Assembly (NCBI GenBank): GCA_902591665.1
Contig: CACJBO010000004.1
Location: 25,208 to 89,207 of the forward strand
Source: an uncultured SAR86 cluster bacterium
GTDB taxonomy: Bacteria > Pseudomonadota > Gammaproteobacteria > Magnimaribacterales > D2472
Length of the DNA: 64,000 nt
Reading direction: 5' to 3'
Below, one piece after another: positions 18,309-27,649 of the stretch (position 1 is its first letter; each line of letters opens with the position of its first letter). Made by a program: the position numbers and the translations under genes. The notes beneath the pieces are model-generated. The model was not told where the DNA came from, searched no databases, and saw nothing but the letters and a program-made list of their open reading frames with translations.

Positions 18309-19262
18309 ATGACTATAAAAGTTGGATTGATTGGATTAGGGAAAATTGGAGCAACCTATGATTTGCATAACGGAAATTTAGTATCTCATTTAAAAACAAT
18401 TCTTTCTGATGAAAGATTTAAACTTGAGTTTGGATATGATCCATCTCTGACCCAATGCAATGAAGTAAAAAAGAAATATGGACTAGTAAATATTTATAAT
18501 GAAGTAAGCGATATTAAAAAAGCTTGCAAAGATATTGACATTCTTGTTGTAGCTTCACCAACTGATAGTCATTTAAATTCTATAGAAACCTTTACTAATT
18601 TTTTAAATCCAAAGATTTTAGTTTGTGAAAAACCAATTGCAGGAAATCTTAAAGATTCCCAAAAAATTAAATCTTTGTGTGATGAAAAAGATATTCTATT
18701 ATTTTGTAATTTCATGAGGAGATCTTTACCTGAATTCATAAACTTAAAAAAAAATATTAACGATAGTTCAGATATTTTTTATGATGTAATCATCAAATAT
18801 TCAGGTTGCTTCAAGAATAATGGCGCTCATTTCATCGACTTTTTGAATTTTGTTTTTGGTAAGCCAATTCGCATAATATCCAAATATTCTGAGGTCTGCA
18901 AAAGGAACTTAACTAGAGCAAGAGCATCAATAGAATACAAAAATGCAGTATGCACCTTGGTTCCTCTTAAATCTGATAAAGTGACTGATCACGAAATACA
19001 AATATTATCTGATAACTCAAAAATTATAATAGCTAGAGCTGGAAGGAGCATGCAAACTTTTTTAATATCTAACGACTATGATTTTTTAGATTCTAAAGAA
19101 TATGTAAAAACTAAAGACATAGATACTAATTATTTAATGTTTCAGAAGCACGTATATAATGATCTATATAATGCATATACATCAAATACAATTCCTTATA
19201 ATTTATGTGATGGTGATGAAGCTATTTTTAATGTCCAATTTATGGAGAAAATCACAAAATGA
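18309..19262 (+). CDS. Gfo/Idh/MocA-family oxidoreductase
   Basis: A 317-residue protein with a standard Rossmann motif GLIGLGKIGATYD, the family EKPIAGN motif (VCEKPIAGNL) and a conserved His-Asp pair in GAHFIDFLNF. It overlaps the following DegT aminotransferase by four bases. Such oxidoreductase-aminotransferase pairs oxidise a sugar carbon and then transaminate it (as WlbA/WlbE or in aminocyclitol pathways). The substrate is not known. Confidence 0.85.
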   Translation: MTIKVGLIGLGKIGATYDLHNGNLVSHLKTILSDERFKLEFGYDPSLTQCNEVKKKYGLVNIYNEVSDIKKACKDIDILVVASPTDSHLNSIETFTNFLNPKILVCEKPIAGNLKDSQKIKSLCDEKDILLFCNFMRRSLPEFINLKKNINDSSDIFYDVIIKYSGCFKNNGAHFIDFLNFVFGKPIRIISKYSEVCKRNLTRARASIEYKNAVCTLVPLKSDKVTDHEIQILSDNSKIIIARAGRSMQTFLISNDYDFLDSKEYVKTKDIDTNYLMFQKHVYNDLYNAYTSNTIPYNLCDGDEAIFNVQFMEKITK

Positions 19263-20530
19263 AAAAACTTGCAATTAATGGGGGTGAGAAGTCTGTATCT
19301 CATAATTTTTCTATTTACAATTCCATTGGAGTTGAGGAGCAAGAAGCTGCAAGCAAGGTTGTCAAAAGTGGAATATTAAGTGACTTTTTAGGAGCTCCTG
19401 GCTCAAATTTTCTTGGTGGAAAATATGTAAAAAAGTTTGAAAGAAATTTTGAAGAACAATTTGAGGTTAAGCATTCAATTTCAGTGAACTCTTGGACATC
19501 TGGACTTATTGCTGCAGTTGGTGCTATAGGGATTGAACCTGGTGATGAAGTTTTGGTAACTCCTTGGACTATGTGTGCATCAGCAATATCCATACTTCAC
19601 TGGAATGCAATACCTGTATTTGTTGATATTGAAGAAGACACATTCTGCATGGATCCAGAAAAAATTACTGAAAAAATTACTGAAAGAACTAAAGCAATAT
19701 TAGTTGTTGATATATTTGGACATTCGGCTGATATGGATCCTATTCTTGCAATCGCAAAAGAACATAATCTTAAAGTTATAAGTGACTGTGCTCAATCTCC
19801 TGGAGCAAGATATAAAGGTAAACTTGCAGGAACTCTTGGTGATATTGGAGGATATAGCTTTAATTATCATAAACATATTCATACTGGTGAGGGCGGCATG
19901 ATAGTTACAAGCAATGATGAATATGCAGAAAAGTGTCAATTAATAAGGAATCATGCAGAGGCAGCAATCGTTGCTCACAAAGATCCAGACTTAACAAACA
20001 TGATTGGATATAACTTTAGACTTGGAGAAATAGAATCTGCTATGGGTATAGAACAGCTTAAAAAATTGGATCAAGCTATTTCTTCTAGACAAAAGGCAGC
20101 AGAACTATTGTCAGAAAATTTAAAAAATATTGAAGCACTTTCAATTCCTATAGTTCGTAATGATTGTAGTCATGTATATTATTTTTACGCAATGAAACAT
20201 GATGAAAATATTGCTGGTGTGTCTAGAGACAAAGTTTATGATGCACTTATTGCAGAGGGAGTTCCATTTATTTCAAAAAATTATCAAAATCTACACATGC
20301 TTCCAATGTTCACTGAGCAACAATGTTATGGTACAAAAAATTTCCCATGGTCGCTGAACGATGGCGTGAGATATAAGTATGGATCTGGAATATGTGAAGT
20401 TGCTGAGCGTTTAAACGAAAAAGAATATTTAGGAATTTTTATGGTTGGAAGTAACTTTACAGATACAGAAATAAACATTCTCGGTGATGCAATTAGAAAA
20501 GTCTATTCAAATCTCGATGAATTAAAATAA
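19259..20530 (+). CDS. DegT/DnrJ/EryC1/StrS aminotransferase
   Basis: A 423-residue PLP-dependent sugar or cyclitol aminotransferase. It opens LAINGGEKSV, characteristic of the branch that includes StsC and inosose aminotransferases, and has ISDCAQSPGA and the PLP lysine Lys205 in NYHKHIHTGEGG. The insertion after residue 350 (FTEQQCYGTKNFPWS) makes it about 50 longer than PseC. It should aminate the keto product made by the Gfo/Idh protein in front of it. Confidence 0.85.
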   Translation: MKKLAINGGEKSVSHNFSIYNSIGVEEQEAASKVVKSGILSDFLGAPGSNFLGGKYVKKFERNFEEQFEVKHSISVNSWTSGLIAAVGAIGIEPGDEVLVTPWTMCASAISILHWNAIPVFVDIEEDTFCMDPEKITEKITERTKAILVVDIFGHSADMDPILAIAKEHNLKVISDCAQSPGARYKGKLAGTLGDIGGYSFNYHKHIHTGEGGMIVTSNDEYAEKCQLIRNHAEAAIVAHKDPDLTNMIGYNFRLGEIESAMGIEQLKKLDQAISSRQKAAELLSENLKNIEALSIPIVRNDCSHVYYFYAMKHDENIAGVSRDKVYDALIAEGVPFISKNYQNLHMLPMFTEQQCYGTKNFPWSLNDGVRYKYGSGICEVAERLNEKEYLGIFMVGSNFTDTEINILGDAIRKVYSNLDELK

Positions 20531-20546
20531 AAGCATCTATTTAGAA

Positions 20547-21413
20547 ATGAATATTTCTATTGAAAACTTAATAAATCAGTCCCAATCCGTTGGAGTTGCT
20601 TGTTGTGATGCCGGTGGGGCGAATATAATAAATTCGTTAATTAAAAATTTTCAAAAAATAAAATTTAAATCTTATGTTGACGGCCCTGCAAAAAATATCC
20701 TAGATTCAGAAAATATTATTTTTGTTGAAAATAAAGATCTTTTGTTCAAAAAAATAGACCTGCTTATTCTTGGAACAGGGTCTTCATCTTTTGAAAAAGA
20801 GATTTTAAAAATAGCAAAAAAATACAACATTGTTACTATTTCTATCTTAGATCACTTTGTTAATTTTAGAGAAAGATTTTTGCATGGAATGACCCCCATC
20901 TATCCTGATTACTGTTTTGTATGCGACAGACACGCTTTAAAAATTGCTACAAAAGAACTTTTCCCATTTAATCAAATATATACTTGTAAAAATTACTATG
21001 TTGATACATTTAAAAAATATTTCACAAATAACATTCCAAATAACAGCAGTCATGTTTTATATATTTTGGAGAATATCAAAGAAAAATGGGGACAAAAACC
21101 ACCCTGGGAAATCGCTTTCTTTAATTTTTACAACAACTATTATAAAAAAAATAAAAAATTGAAAGAAATAATTGTAAGACCTCACCCTAAAGATGACCCT
21201 GAAACTTATAAGAAATTAAATGAAATTAATGATGTCACTTTTGATTTAAATATTTCACCAATCACTTCTTTACTAAAGTCATCAATAGTAGTTGGAGCTG
21301 AAAGTTATTTTCTATACCTAGCAAAAGAATCAGGTTTTGATGTTTTTACTAGCATCCCATCTTCAATAAGGAAACCAAGACTGCCAGAGGATATGTATAA
21401 GGTTATTAGTTAA
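20547..21413 (+). CDS. uncharacterised protein, possible GT-B-fold glycosyltransferase
   Basis: A 288-residue protein that I cannot assign to a named family. It opens with a Rossmann-like half (VGVACCDAGGANIINSL), has LLILGTGSSSFEKEI, then a second half with IIVRPHPKDDPETY and VVGAESYFLYLAKESG. The RPHPKD and late GAES-xxxx-LA elements recall GT-B enzymes of the polysialyltransferase or CDP-glycerol-transferase type. It lies directly before the flippase gene. A glycosyltransferase role is a guess from shape and context only. Confidence 0.5.
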   Translation: MNISIENLINQSQSVGVACCDAGGANIINSLIKNFQKIKFKSYVDGPAKNILDSENIIFVENKDLLFKKIDLLILGTGSSSFEKEILKIAKKYNIVTISILDHFVNFRERFLHGMTPIYPDYCFVCDRHALKIATKELFPFNQIYTCKNYYVDTFKKYFTNNIPNNSSHVLYILENIKEKWGQKPPWEIAFFNFYNNYYKKNKKLKEIIVRPHPKDDPETYKKLNEINDVTFDLNISPITSLLKSSIVVGAESYFLYLAKESGFDVFTSIPSSIRKPRLPEDMYKVIS

Positions 21414-21414
21414 C

Positions 21415-22605
21415 ATGCTAAAGAAGATCATTTTATTATTATCAAGAGACGTATCAGTAACAACAATTAATTTTATAATTATAGTTGTACTTGCTAGGTA
21501 TTTAACCTTAACTGAGCTTGCTGTATGGTTTGCACTTCAAACTGTATTTCTAATCTTGGACGCAATGTTTAGATTTAAGTCTGAAATTCCTTTTGTAGTA
21601 AGCTACTCTTCAAGCGATTCATCTATATTAAAATCATCTCAAATTATTTTAATAGCCATATCTTCATTATTAGTGCTGCTTATCTATGTTTTCTTTAGAG
21701 ATCTAATCTTAGAAAATCTTTCTTTGTTAATTGAGTACAAAATTAGATATGAGCTAGATTTTATAATCACATCTTTTATATTATCAATTTCTGGTACTAG
21801 TTATCTATATTATTTAACAGCACTTAAGCAATACAACTTATACAATATTCTCTTATTGGTTCAAAGTTTTACAAATTTAATAACCATACTAGTTGCAATT
21901 CAATTATTAGAAAACCCTATATATGCGCCAATTTTAGGTCAATTATTTTCATGGTTATTAATTTTTTTAGTCATTTTATATAGTTTCAAGTTTCCAAAAA
22001 TTATTTACAAAAAGAATGAATTTTTTAAATTATTAAAATCTGGAATAAGATTTTATGCAAACTCGTTTTTAACAACCATTCAACAACAAATAGGTAGGTT
22101 TTATTGTATCTTCTTTCTTCCACCTACTGATTTAGCATTTTTTGGTCAAATCCAAGCACTAGTATCTTTGCTCGTAAAAGTCCCAGCTGCAATGAATACT
22201 ATAATTCTTCCTGAATTTTCAAACGGGAATCAAAGCAATAAAATTAAATCAATCATAATATATTTTGCTCTTGCTCAAATATTTATCACTCTGATTCTTG
22301 TGCTAATTAGTCAAGATTTAATATATTTTTTATTTGGAGAAAAATTTCTTCCAATTATTGAATATTTTATTTTGTTACTTCCTTTTGTAGGATTGTATTG
22401 TGTTGCAGCGGTTCTTATTGGTTTCCAAAATTCTCAGAATGATTTTTATTCAATGAATAAAATACTAGCATCATCGTTTATAATACAGTTTATATATTTA
22501 GCATTTAGTAATTTAACTTTTTATAACCTTATATTATCTATTGCTTTATTTAATGTAGCTTATTTTATATTGACATCAATATATTCTAGAGAATTTTTAA
22601 GATGA
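21415..22605 (+). CDS. Wzx-type oligosaccharide flippase
   Basis: A 396-residue very hydrophobic protein with about 10-12 predicted membrane helices, beginning LKKIILLLSRDVSVTTINFIIIVVLARYL, the usual start of polysaccharide-transport MATE/MOP proteins. It would flip the undecaprenyl-linked repeat unit to the periplasm. It is the only such protein in the window and lies in the middle of the locus, overlapping the next gene by four bases (ATGA). Confidence 0.85.
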   Translation: MLKKIILLLSRDVSVTTINFIIIVVLARYLTLTELAVWFALQTVFLILDAMFRFKSEIPFVVSYSSSDSSILKSSQIILIAISSLLVLLIYVFFRDLILENLSLLIEYKIRYELDFIITSFILSISGTSYLYYLTALKQYNLYNILLLVQSFTNLITILVAIQLLENPIYAPILGQLFSWLLIFLVILYSFKFPKIIYKKNEFFKLLKSGIRFYANSFLTTIQQQIGRFYCIFFLPPTDLAFFGQIQALVSLLVKVPAAMNTIILPEFSNGNQSNKIKSIIIYFALAQIFITLILVLISQDLIYFLFGEKFLPIIEYFILLLPFVGLYCVAAVLIGFQNSQNDFYSMNKILASSFIIQFIYLAFSNLTFYNLILSIALFNVAYFILTSIYSREFLR

Positions 22606-23744
22606 TTTATTGTAAAGAATGCCTAGAACCAAATACAAGACCAGGTAACAGTTGGGAATCATCTGATATTTGTACTGCATGCGAATATTACAAATCAACA
22701 AAAGAAATCTACTGGCCTGATAGGTATGAAATTTTGCAGGATCTGGTTGAGAAAGCAAAAAAAAATAATAAGGATTCCCAATATGATTGTATTGTAGGTG
22801 TAAGTGGTGGAAAAGATAGCACAAGACAAGCTTTATACATAAGAGACAATCTAGGATTAAATCCATTATTGGTATGTATGTCATATCCACCAAGTCAAGT
22901 TACTGATTTGGGAGCAAGCAATTTATCTAACTTAATTAGATTGGGCTTTGATTTGGAAATAATAGGCCCCTCACCAATTTTATGGAAAAAGTTAATAAAA
23001 GAATCCTTCTTTAGATTTTCCAACTGGGCTAAAGCAACCGAAATGGCTCTGTTTTCTGCTGTTCCAATAATTGCTATAAATTATGATATCTCTTTGGTTA
23101 TCTGGGGAGAGAATCCAGGTTTGCAAATTGGTGACAAGGGTATGATTGGAAAAAATGGGTGGGATGGAAACAATATGAAATCTGGGAACACGCTAGCCGG
23201 TGGAGATATATCATGGATGGAAGAAATGGGTATATCTGAGAAAGATTTATACTTCTTTAGATACCCAATAGAAAAAGAATTTGAAGCAAGAGATATTAAT
23301 ATTATTTATCTAGGCTGGTTTATTGGAGACTGGAACTTTATTACAAATGGAAGAACAAGTCTTTCATATGGCTTATCTCCAAGACTGGGTAAAGCAACTG
23401 AAACTGGTGATGCTTCTGGTGTTTCTTCGCTAGATGAAGATTGGGTAATATTTAATCAAATGATCAAATACTATAAATTTGGTTTTGGAAAAACTACGGA
23501 ATATGTGAACGAGCAAATTAGAAATGGGTCAATGACAAGAGATGAAGCAATAAAGCTTGTAGAAAAATACGATGGTAAATGTGCTGATAAATATATTGAT
23601 TCCTTTTGCAAATATATAAATATCACAAGAGAAGAGTTTTGGAACGTTGTTGATCAAAATGTTAATAAGCAGCTATTTACTCCAACAGGCAAAAAAGGAG
23701 AATACACTCCAAATTTTAAGGTAGGGCATGGTTTGTATGGTTAG
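22602..23744 (+). CDS. N-acetyl sugar amidotransferase (WbuX/PseA/WbpG family)
   Basis: A 380-residue ATP-pyrophosphatase that, with HisH- and HisF-like partners, converts an N-acetyl group of a sugar to an acetamidino group. It has a zinc-type cysteine knuckle (Cys4, Cys7, Cys24, Cys27) and an intact PP-loop SGGKDS at 68-73 in CIVGVSGGKDST. HisH- and HisF-like genes follow immediately, the same set as wbpG-hisH2-hisF2 in Pseudomonas O-antigen loci. The substrate sugar is not determined. Confidence 0.9.
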   Translation: MIYCKECLEPNTRPGNSWESSDICTACEYYKSTKEIYWPDRYEILQDLVEKAKKNNKDSQYDCIVGVSGGKDSTRQALYIRDNLGLNPLLVCMSYPPSQVTDLGASNLSNLIRLGFDLEIIGPSPILWKKLIKESFFRFSNWAKATEMALFSAVPIIAINYDISLVIWGENPGLQIGDKGMIGKNGWDGNNMKSGNTLAGGDISWMEEMGISEKDLYFFRYPIEKEFEARDINIIYLGWFIGDWNFITNGRTSLSYGLSPRLGKATETGDASGVSSLDEDWVIFNQMIKYYKFGFGKTTEYVNEQIRNGSMTRDEAIKLVEKYDGKCADKYIDSFCKYINITREEFWNVVDQNVNKQLFTPTGKKGEYTPNFKVGHGLYG

Positions 23745-24348
23745 AACAAAAAAAACTGTTGGTATTATTAATATAGCTGGCGGGAATATAAAATCACTTT
23801 ATAATGCCATTGATAAAAAATATTGTTCTGTTTTTGAGATTTCCGATATCTCTAAAAATATAAAATTTGATGCCATTATATTCCCAGGAGTTGGCAATAT
23901 TGCGTCATTATCAAAAAGATTATTTAGTAATAAAAATTCTTTTATATATGAGCATATTCAGCTAGAGAGGAAAATAATAGGAATATGTATGGGTTTTCAA
24001 ATTTTATCTGAGTATTCAATGGAGACCAAGCCAGACTCTAAGGGTTTGAATCTTCTTGAGGGTTATACTGATAAGCTTAAATCTGTTGAATCGCATATAG
24101 GTTGGAACTCTGTAAATTTTAGTCAAAATAGTATTTTTGCAAAATTTGATAAAAATGATTTTTACTTTAATCATAAATATAAACTCCACGATTTTAATCC
24201 TAACTTTATTACTGGTTCATCACATATAAATGAGTTTGAAACAATACCAGCAGTTTTTGAGAAAAATAATCTTATCGGTTTTCAATTCCATCCTGAAAAA
24301 AGTCAATTAGTTGGAAACGAATTGCTTAATCATGCCTTGGCATCATAA
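23728..24348 (+). CDS. HisH-like glutamine amidotransferase subunit
   Basis: A 206-residue class I glutaminase. The catalytic triad is complete: Cys87 in GICMGFQIL, His188 and Glu190 in FQFHPEKSQ. It releases ammonia from glutamine for the adjacent amidotransferase pathway. ATG 23728 has a purine-rich AGGTAGGG just upstream; ATG 23737 is an alternative. As a non-his-operon copy next to WbuX and a HisF-like gene it is a sugar-amidation subunit, not histidine biosynthesis. Confidence 0.9.
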   Translation: MVCMVRTKKTVGIINIAGGNIKSLYNAIDKKYCSVFEISDISKNIKFDAIIFPGVGNIASLSKRLFSNKNSFIYEHIQLERKIIGICMGFQILSEYSMETKPDSKGLNLLEGYTDKLKSVESHIGWNSVNFSQNSIFAKFDKNDFYFNHKYKLHDFNPNFITGSSHINEFETIPAVFEKNNLIGFQFHPEKSQLVGNELLNHALAS

Positions 24349-24350
24349 TC

Positions 24351-25106
24351 ATGATTAAAAAAAGAGTTATAGCATCTATTCTTGTTAACAACGGTTATGC
24401 AGTACAATCATTTGGATATGAAAAGTACTTGCCATTGGGCGATCCAAAAATATTAGTTGAAAATTTAGCTAGATGGAAAGTCGATGAGATAGTAATTACA
24501 GATATCAGCAGTTCAAGAAATCAATCGAGTATAGATTTTGATCTTATCTCAAATGTTTCAAATATTTCAAAGGGCACACCAATTATATATGGAGGAGGTA
24601 TAGCTTCTTCTAAGGATGCATCTTTGGTAATTCAGAGCGGAGCGGATCGAATAGTCATTGAAAACGCTTTTGTAAAAAATAAACTTACACCTAAAGAAGT
24701 TGCAGATGAGATTGGTTCACAGGCAATAATAATGTCTCTTCCAGTAATAACTAAAGATAATGATTTTTTTTATTATGACTACATTGATAAAAAACAAATT
24801 GAATTTTCTGTTCTAGAAGATTTAATAAATGACCCCTTTATTTCTGAATTTCTTATAACAGATGTAAAAAATGAAGGCTCAATTAATGAAGTTTTTAACA
24901 AGGAACTGATTGAAAAAAGTTTTTTCGATAATCTTGATATTATTTGTAATGGAGGTATACATAGTACCGACATCTGCAACACTCTTTTGAACAAGACTAA
25001 TGTCAAGGCCATAATGATTGGAAATAAACTTAATCATACTGAATTAAGTTATTTAAATTTTAAAAATCAAGTGAGCACTAGAGCTCAAAACCATTTGAGA
25101 TTTTAG
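24351..25106 (+). CDS. HisF-like protein lacking both catalytic aspartates
   Basis: A 251-residue TIM barrel recognisable from KRVIASILVNNGYAVQSF, the phosphate motifs YGGGIAS and CNGGIHS, and DIFxSR-like TDISSSRNQ. In true HisF the first strand reads IPCLDV with Asp11; here it is IASILV. The second catalytic aspartate, Asp130 in VVxSIDA, is replaced in IIMSLPVITKD. The protein therefore cannot make imidazole glycerol phosphate and more likely acts as an ammonia conduit with the HisH-like subunit for the WbuX enzyme. Confidence 0.85.
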   Translation: MIKKRVIASILVNNGYAVQSFGYEKYLPLGDPKILVENLARWKVDEIVITDISSSRNQSSIDFDLISNVSNISKGTPIIYGGGIASSKDASLVIQSGADRIVIENAFVKNKLTPKEVADEIGSQAIIMSLPVITKDNDFFYYDYIDKKQIEFSVLEDLINDPFISEFLITDVKNEGSINEVFNKELIEKSFFDNLDIICNGGIHSTDICNTLLNKTNVKAIMIGNKLNHTELSYLNFKNQVSTRAQNHLRF

Positions 25107-25108
25107 CA

Positions 25109-26287
25109 ATGGAATGCAAGAGATGTTTATATAATGAAGATCACCCTTTAGGCATTACTTTTAATTCCGAAGGCATTTGTTCAGGGTGTCTCATTCATGA
25201 AGAAAAAGATTCAATTGATTGGTCAAAAAAATATGAGATTCTCGAAGAATTAGTTAATAATTACAGGCAACCTGAATATTATGATTGTGTGGTTCCTGTT
25301 ACCTCATCATCTGACTCTTTTTTTGTACTGCACCATGTAATTAATAATCTCAAGCTTAAACCACTGGTGGTTCATTACAATAAATATTTTAATAATAAGT
25401 TGTCAATTAGAAACTTGGCTAGGCTTCGTGAGGTTTTTGGCGTAGATATAATTATTAAAAATTCTAACCTAAAAATTGTTCAGGATATTACTAGATATTC
25501 ACTTGAAAGATATGGGAATCCTTATTGGCATATTCTTGCTGGAAATACTGTTTTTGCAGTTCAGTCAGCAGCTAAATTTAATATTCCATTGATAATCTGG
25601 GGAGCTCATCAGGGCATAGAGCAAGTAGGAATGTTTTCCTATGATCAAGGTGTAGAAATGACAAGAAGATATAGGAAAGACCACGACTTATTTGGAAAGG
25701 AAGTGGTTAATGAAGATGACCCTTTCTCAATTTTAAACGAAAGTATTTTTGGAAATTATGAGTATCCAAACGATAATGAGCTTTATGAAAAAAAAATAAG
25801 AGGTATTTATCTTAACAATTTCATTAGATGGGATTATAGAAAGCAGGCAGAGTTTGTTGTAGAAAAATACGGCTTTGAAACGCTAAAAACAAGCTCAACA
25901 TTTGATATATATGAAAATGTCGATTGTTATGTTTACTTGAATTTACATAATAAACTTAAATACATTAAACATGGTTACTCGAAAGTAACTGATCAGTTAT
26001 GTAGAGAAATAAGACACGGAAGATTGTCTAGAGAAGAAGCTTCTATTATTGAAAAAGCATACATTGGAAAATGGAACGAGTATGAAGATATTTTTTGTGA
26101 ATGGCTTGGCATAAAAAAAGAATCTCTAGAATATATTTGTTCTTTGCATGCAAAACATGAAATAAAAGAGGAGTCTCTTAACAAAAATGAAAAGAAGATT
26201 ATTGATAAGTTTGAATCAACCTATATTCAAAACCCAATAAAAGAAACTGGCAAAGAAGGATATATTTATTTTGGAAAAGGTATCTAG
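25109..26287 (+). CDS. second WbuX-like amidotransferase with degenerate PP-loop
   Basis: A 392-residue homologue of the protein at 22602: same cysteine knuckle (Cys3, Cys6, Cys24, Cys27), same region order (YEILEELV, YDCVVPV, then IIWGAHQG against VIWGENPG) and similar C-terminal tail. The ATP-binding SGGKDS is replaced by TSSSDS at 65-70, losing both glycines and the lysine. It may be a non-catalytic partner or use a different nucleotide chemistry. Overlap of one base with the next gene shows it is still in the operon and the frame is intact. Confidence 0.82.
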   Translation: MECKRCLYNEDHPLGITFNSEGICSGCLIHEEKDSIDWSKKYEILEELVNNYRQPEYYDCVVPVTSSSDSFFVLHHVINNLKLKPLVVHYNKYFNNKLSIRNLARLREVFGVDIIIKNSNLKIVQDITRYSLERYGNPYWHILAGNTVFAVQSAAKFNIPLIIWGAHQGIEQVGMFSYDQGVEMTRRYRKDHDLFGKEVVNEDDPFSILNESIFGNYEYPNDNELYEKKIRGIYLNNFIRWDYRKQAEFVVEKYGFETLKTSSTFDIYENVDCYVYLNLHNKLKYIKHGYSKVTDQLCREIRHGRLSREEASIIEKAYIGKWNEYEDIFCEWLGIKKESLEYICSLHAKHEIKEESLNKNEKKIIDKFESTYIQNPIKETGKEGYIYFGKGI

Positions 26288-27639
26288 TGCAAAAAAAAAC
26301 TATTTTAATTTCAGTACCTTTTCCAAGAAATATTAGACATTCTTTATCAAGGCCTTTTATTAATGAGCTAAAAAAATATGGAAATATAGTAGTAGTTTCT
26401 CCATTTAAATTTAGTAATGAGGACATTGAATATCTAAACCTCAAGAATGAAAAAATCGTTTATATGGACATAAATGAAACCTCTTTTTCAAAAATCCTGT
26501 TTAAAATTTCTGATTTTGCTAGAAGGGCTGGATATTTCGGTAAACATAAAAAATATGGATTACCATATTATTTTAATAATTTAATAAGTGATTTTAATAT
26601 AAGTGGATATTTTGAAAAACTACCCAGTTTATATAAATATATCTTCATAATTCTATCTTTGGTTTTTAGAAAAAGATTTGTATGGCTATCTTTGGAGAGA
26701 TTATTTTTTTATTTAATTAATTTTAAATCAGATGCCCTTAACGAGATAAAAGATCTTGAAGATGTAATATATTTCCAATCATCAAATTGGGGCATGCAAG
26801 ATAGATTGCTATCACATATTTCATCTAAGAAATCTTGGAAGTCAGTTATGATTCCATATACATCTGATCAAATTCATTGCACTGGATATCTTTTAATAGA
26901 CCATGATTGTTATGCCGTTCAAAGTGAATTTGAAAAAAAACTTGCTATGGAGCTCCATAATATTGAAGAGAAAAAAATTGTTGTTATTGGAAGTATTTGG
27001 CATAGAAATATTGAACATTTTATAAAATTAAATAAAGATCGAATTAAATATAAGGATAAAAAAAATATCTTATATGCAGGAGTAACCTCGCTTTATTTTC
27101 CAAGAATAACTGAAATTAAATCTGTAAAAATTATTGCAGAGCATTTTCCTGAATATAATGTTAATTATTGTCCTTATGTAAATAATAATGAATTTAAAAA
27201 AATACGTGAAAATCTATACTCATATAGAAATGTTAACTTAATACCTCATTCTCCTAGTATGACAGAGGTTAAAACAGAAGAAGCCATTAGTTTTTATGAA
27301 GATATGAAAGCTCATATAGAAAAGATTATGGATACAGATATATTTGTAATGTCTTATTTAACTTCTTTAGGCACTGAGGCAAATTTTTTATCTAAATGTC
27401 CTTTAATTGCAAATTTCATTGATGAATATGAAATTCTTAAAAATAGAAATACTGAAAATTTCCCTAAAGATATGCTTGGAGATCAATTAAAAATAGCAAC
27501 TTCATATAACGATTTAATTATTTGTATAGAAAATGCTATGGAAGATAATGAAAAAGATTTATCTCTTCAACCTTATATGTACTGGGATTCTGAAGTTAAC
27601 TTAGATAATGAAATTTCAAAAATAATGTTAAGTATTTAG
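26287..27639 (+). CDS. uncharacterised protein, possible GT-B-type glycosyltransferase
   Basis: A 450-residue cytoplasmic protein starting with GTG after AAGG. It begins TILISVPFPRNIRHSLSRPFI, a typical GT-B first strand, and its C-terminal half has DIFVMSYLTSLGTEANFL, which resembles the donor-site region of nucleotide-sugar transferases. No family name can be given by eye. It lies between amidotransferase genes and an acetyltransferase, so a role in assembling the repeat unit is reasonable but unproven. Confidence 0.5.
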   Translation: MQKKTILISVPFPRNIRHSLSRPFINELKKYGNIVVVSPFKFSNEDIEYLNLKNEKIVYMDINETSFSKILFKISDFARRAGYFGKHKKYGLPYYFNNLISDFNISGYFEKLPSLYKYIFIILSLVFRKRFVWLSLERLFFYLINFKSDALNEIKDLEDVIYFQSSNWGMQDRLLSHISSKKSWKSVMIPYTSDQIHCTGYLLIDHDCYAVQSEFEKKLAMELHNIEEKKIVVIGSIWHRNIEHFIKLNKDRIKYKDKKNILYAGVTSLYFPRITEIKSVKIIAEHFPEYNVNYCPYVNNNEFKKIRENLYSYRNVNLIPHSPSMTEVKTEEAISFYEDMKAHIEKIMDTDIFVMSYLTSLGTEANFLSKCPLIANFIDEYEILKNRNTENFPKDMLGDQLKIATSYNDLIICIENAMEDNEKDLSLQPYMYWDSEVNLDNEISKIMLSI

Positions 27640-27649
27640 GGTGTATTAT

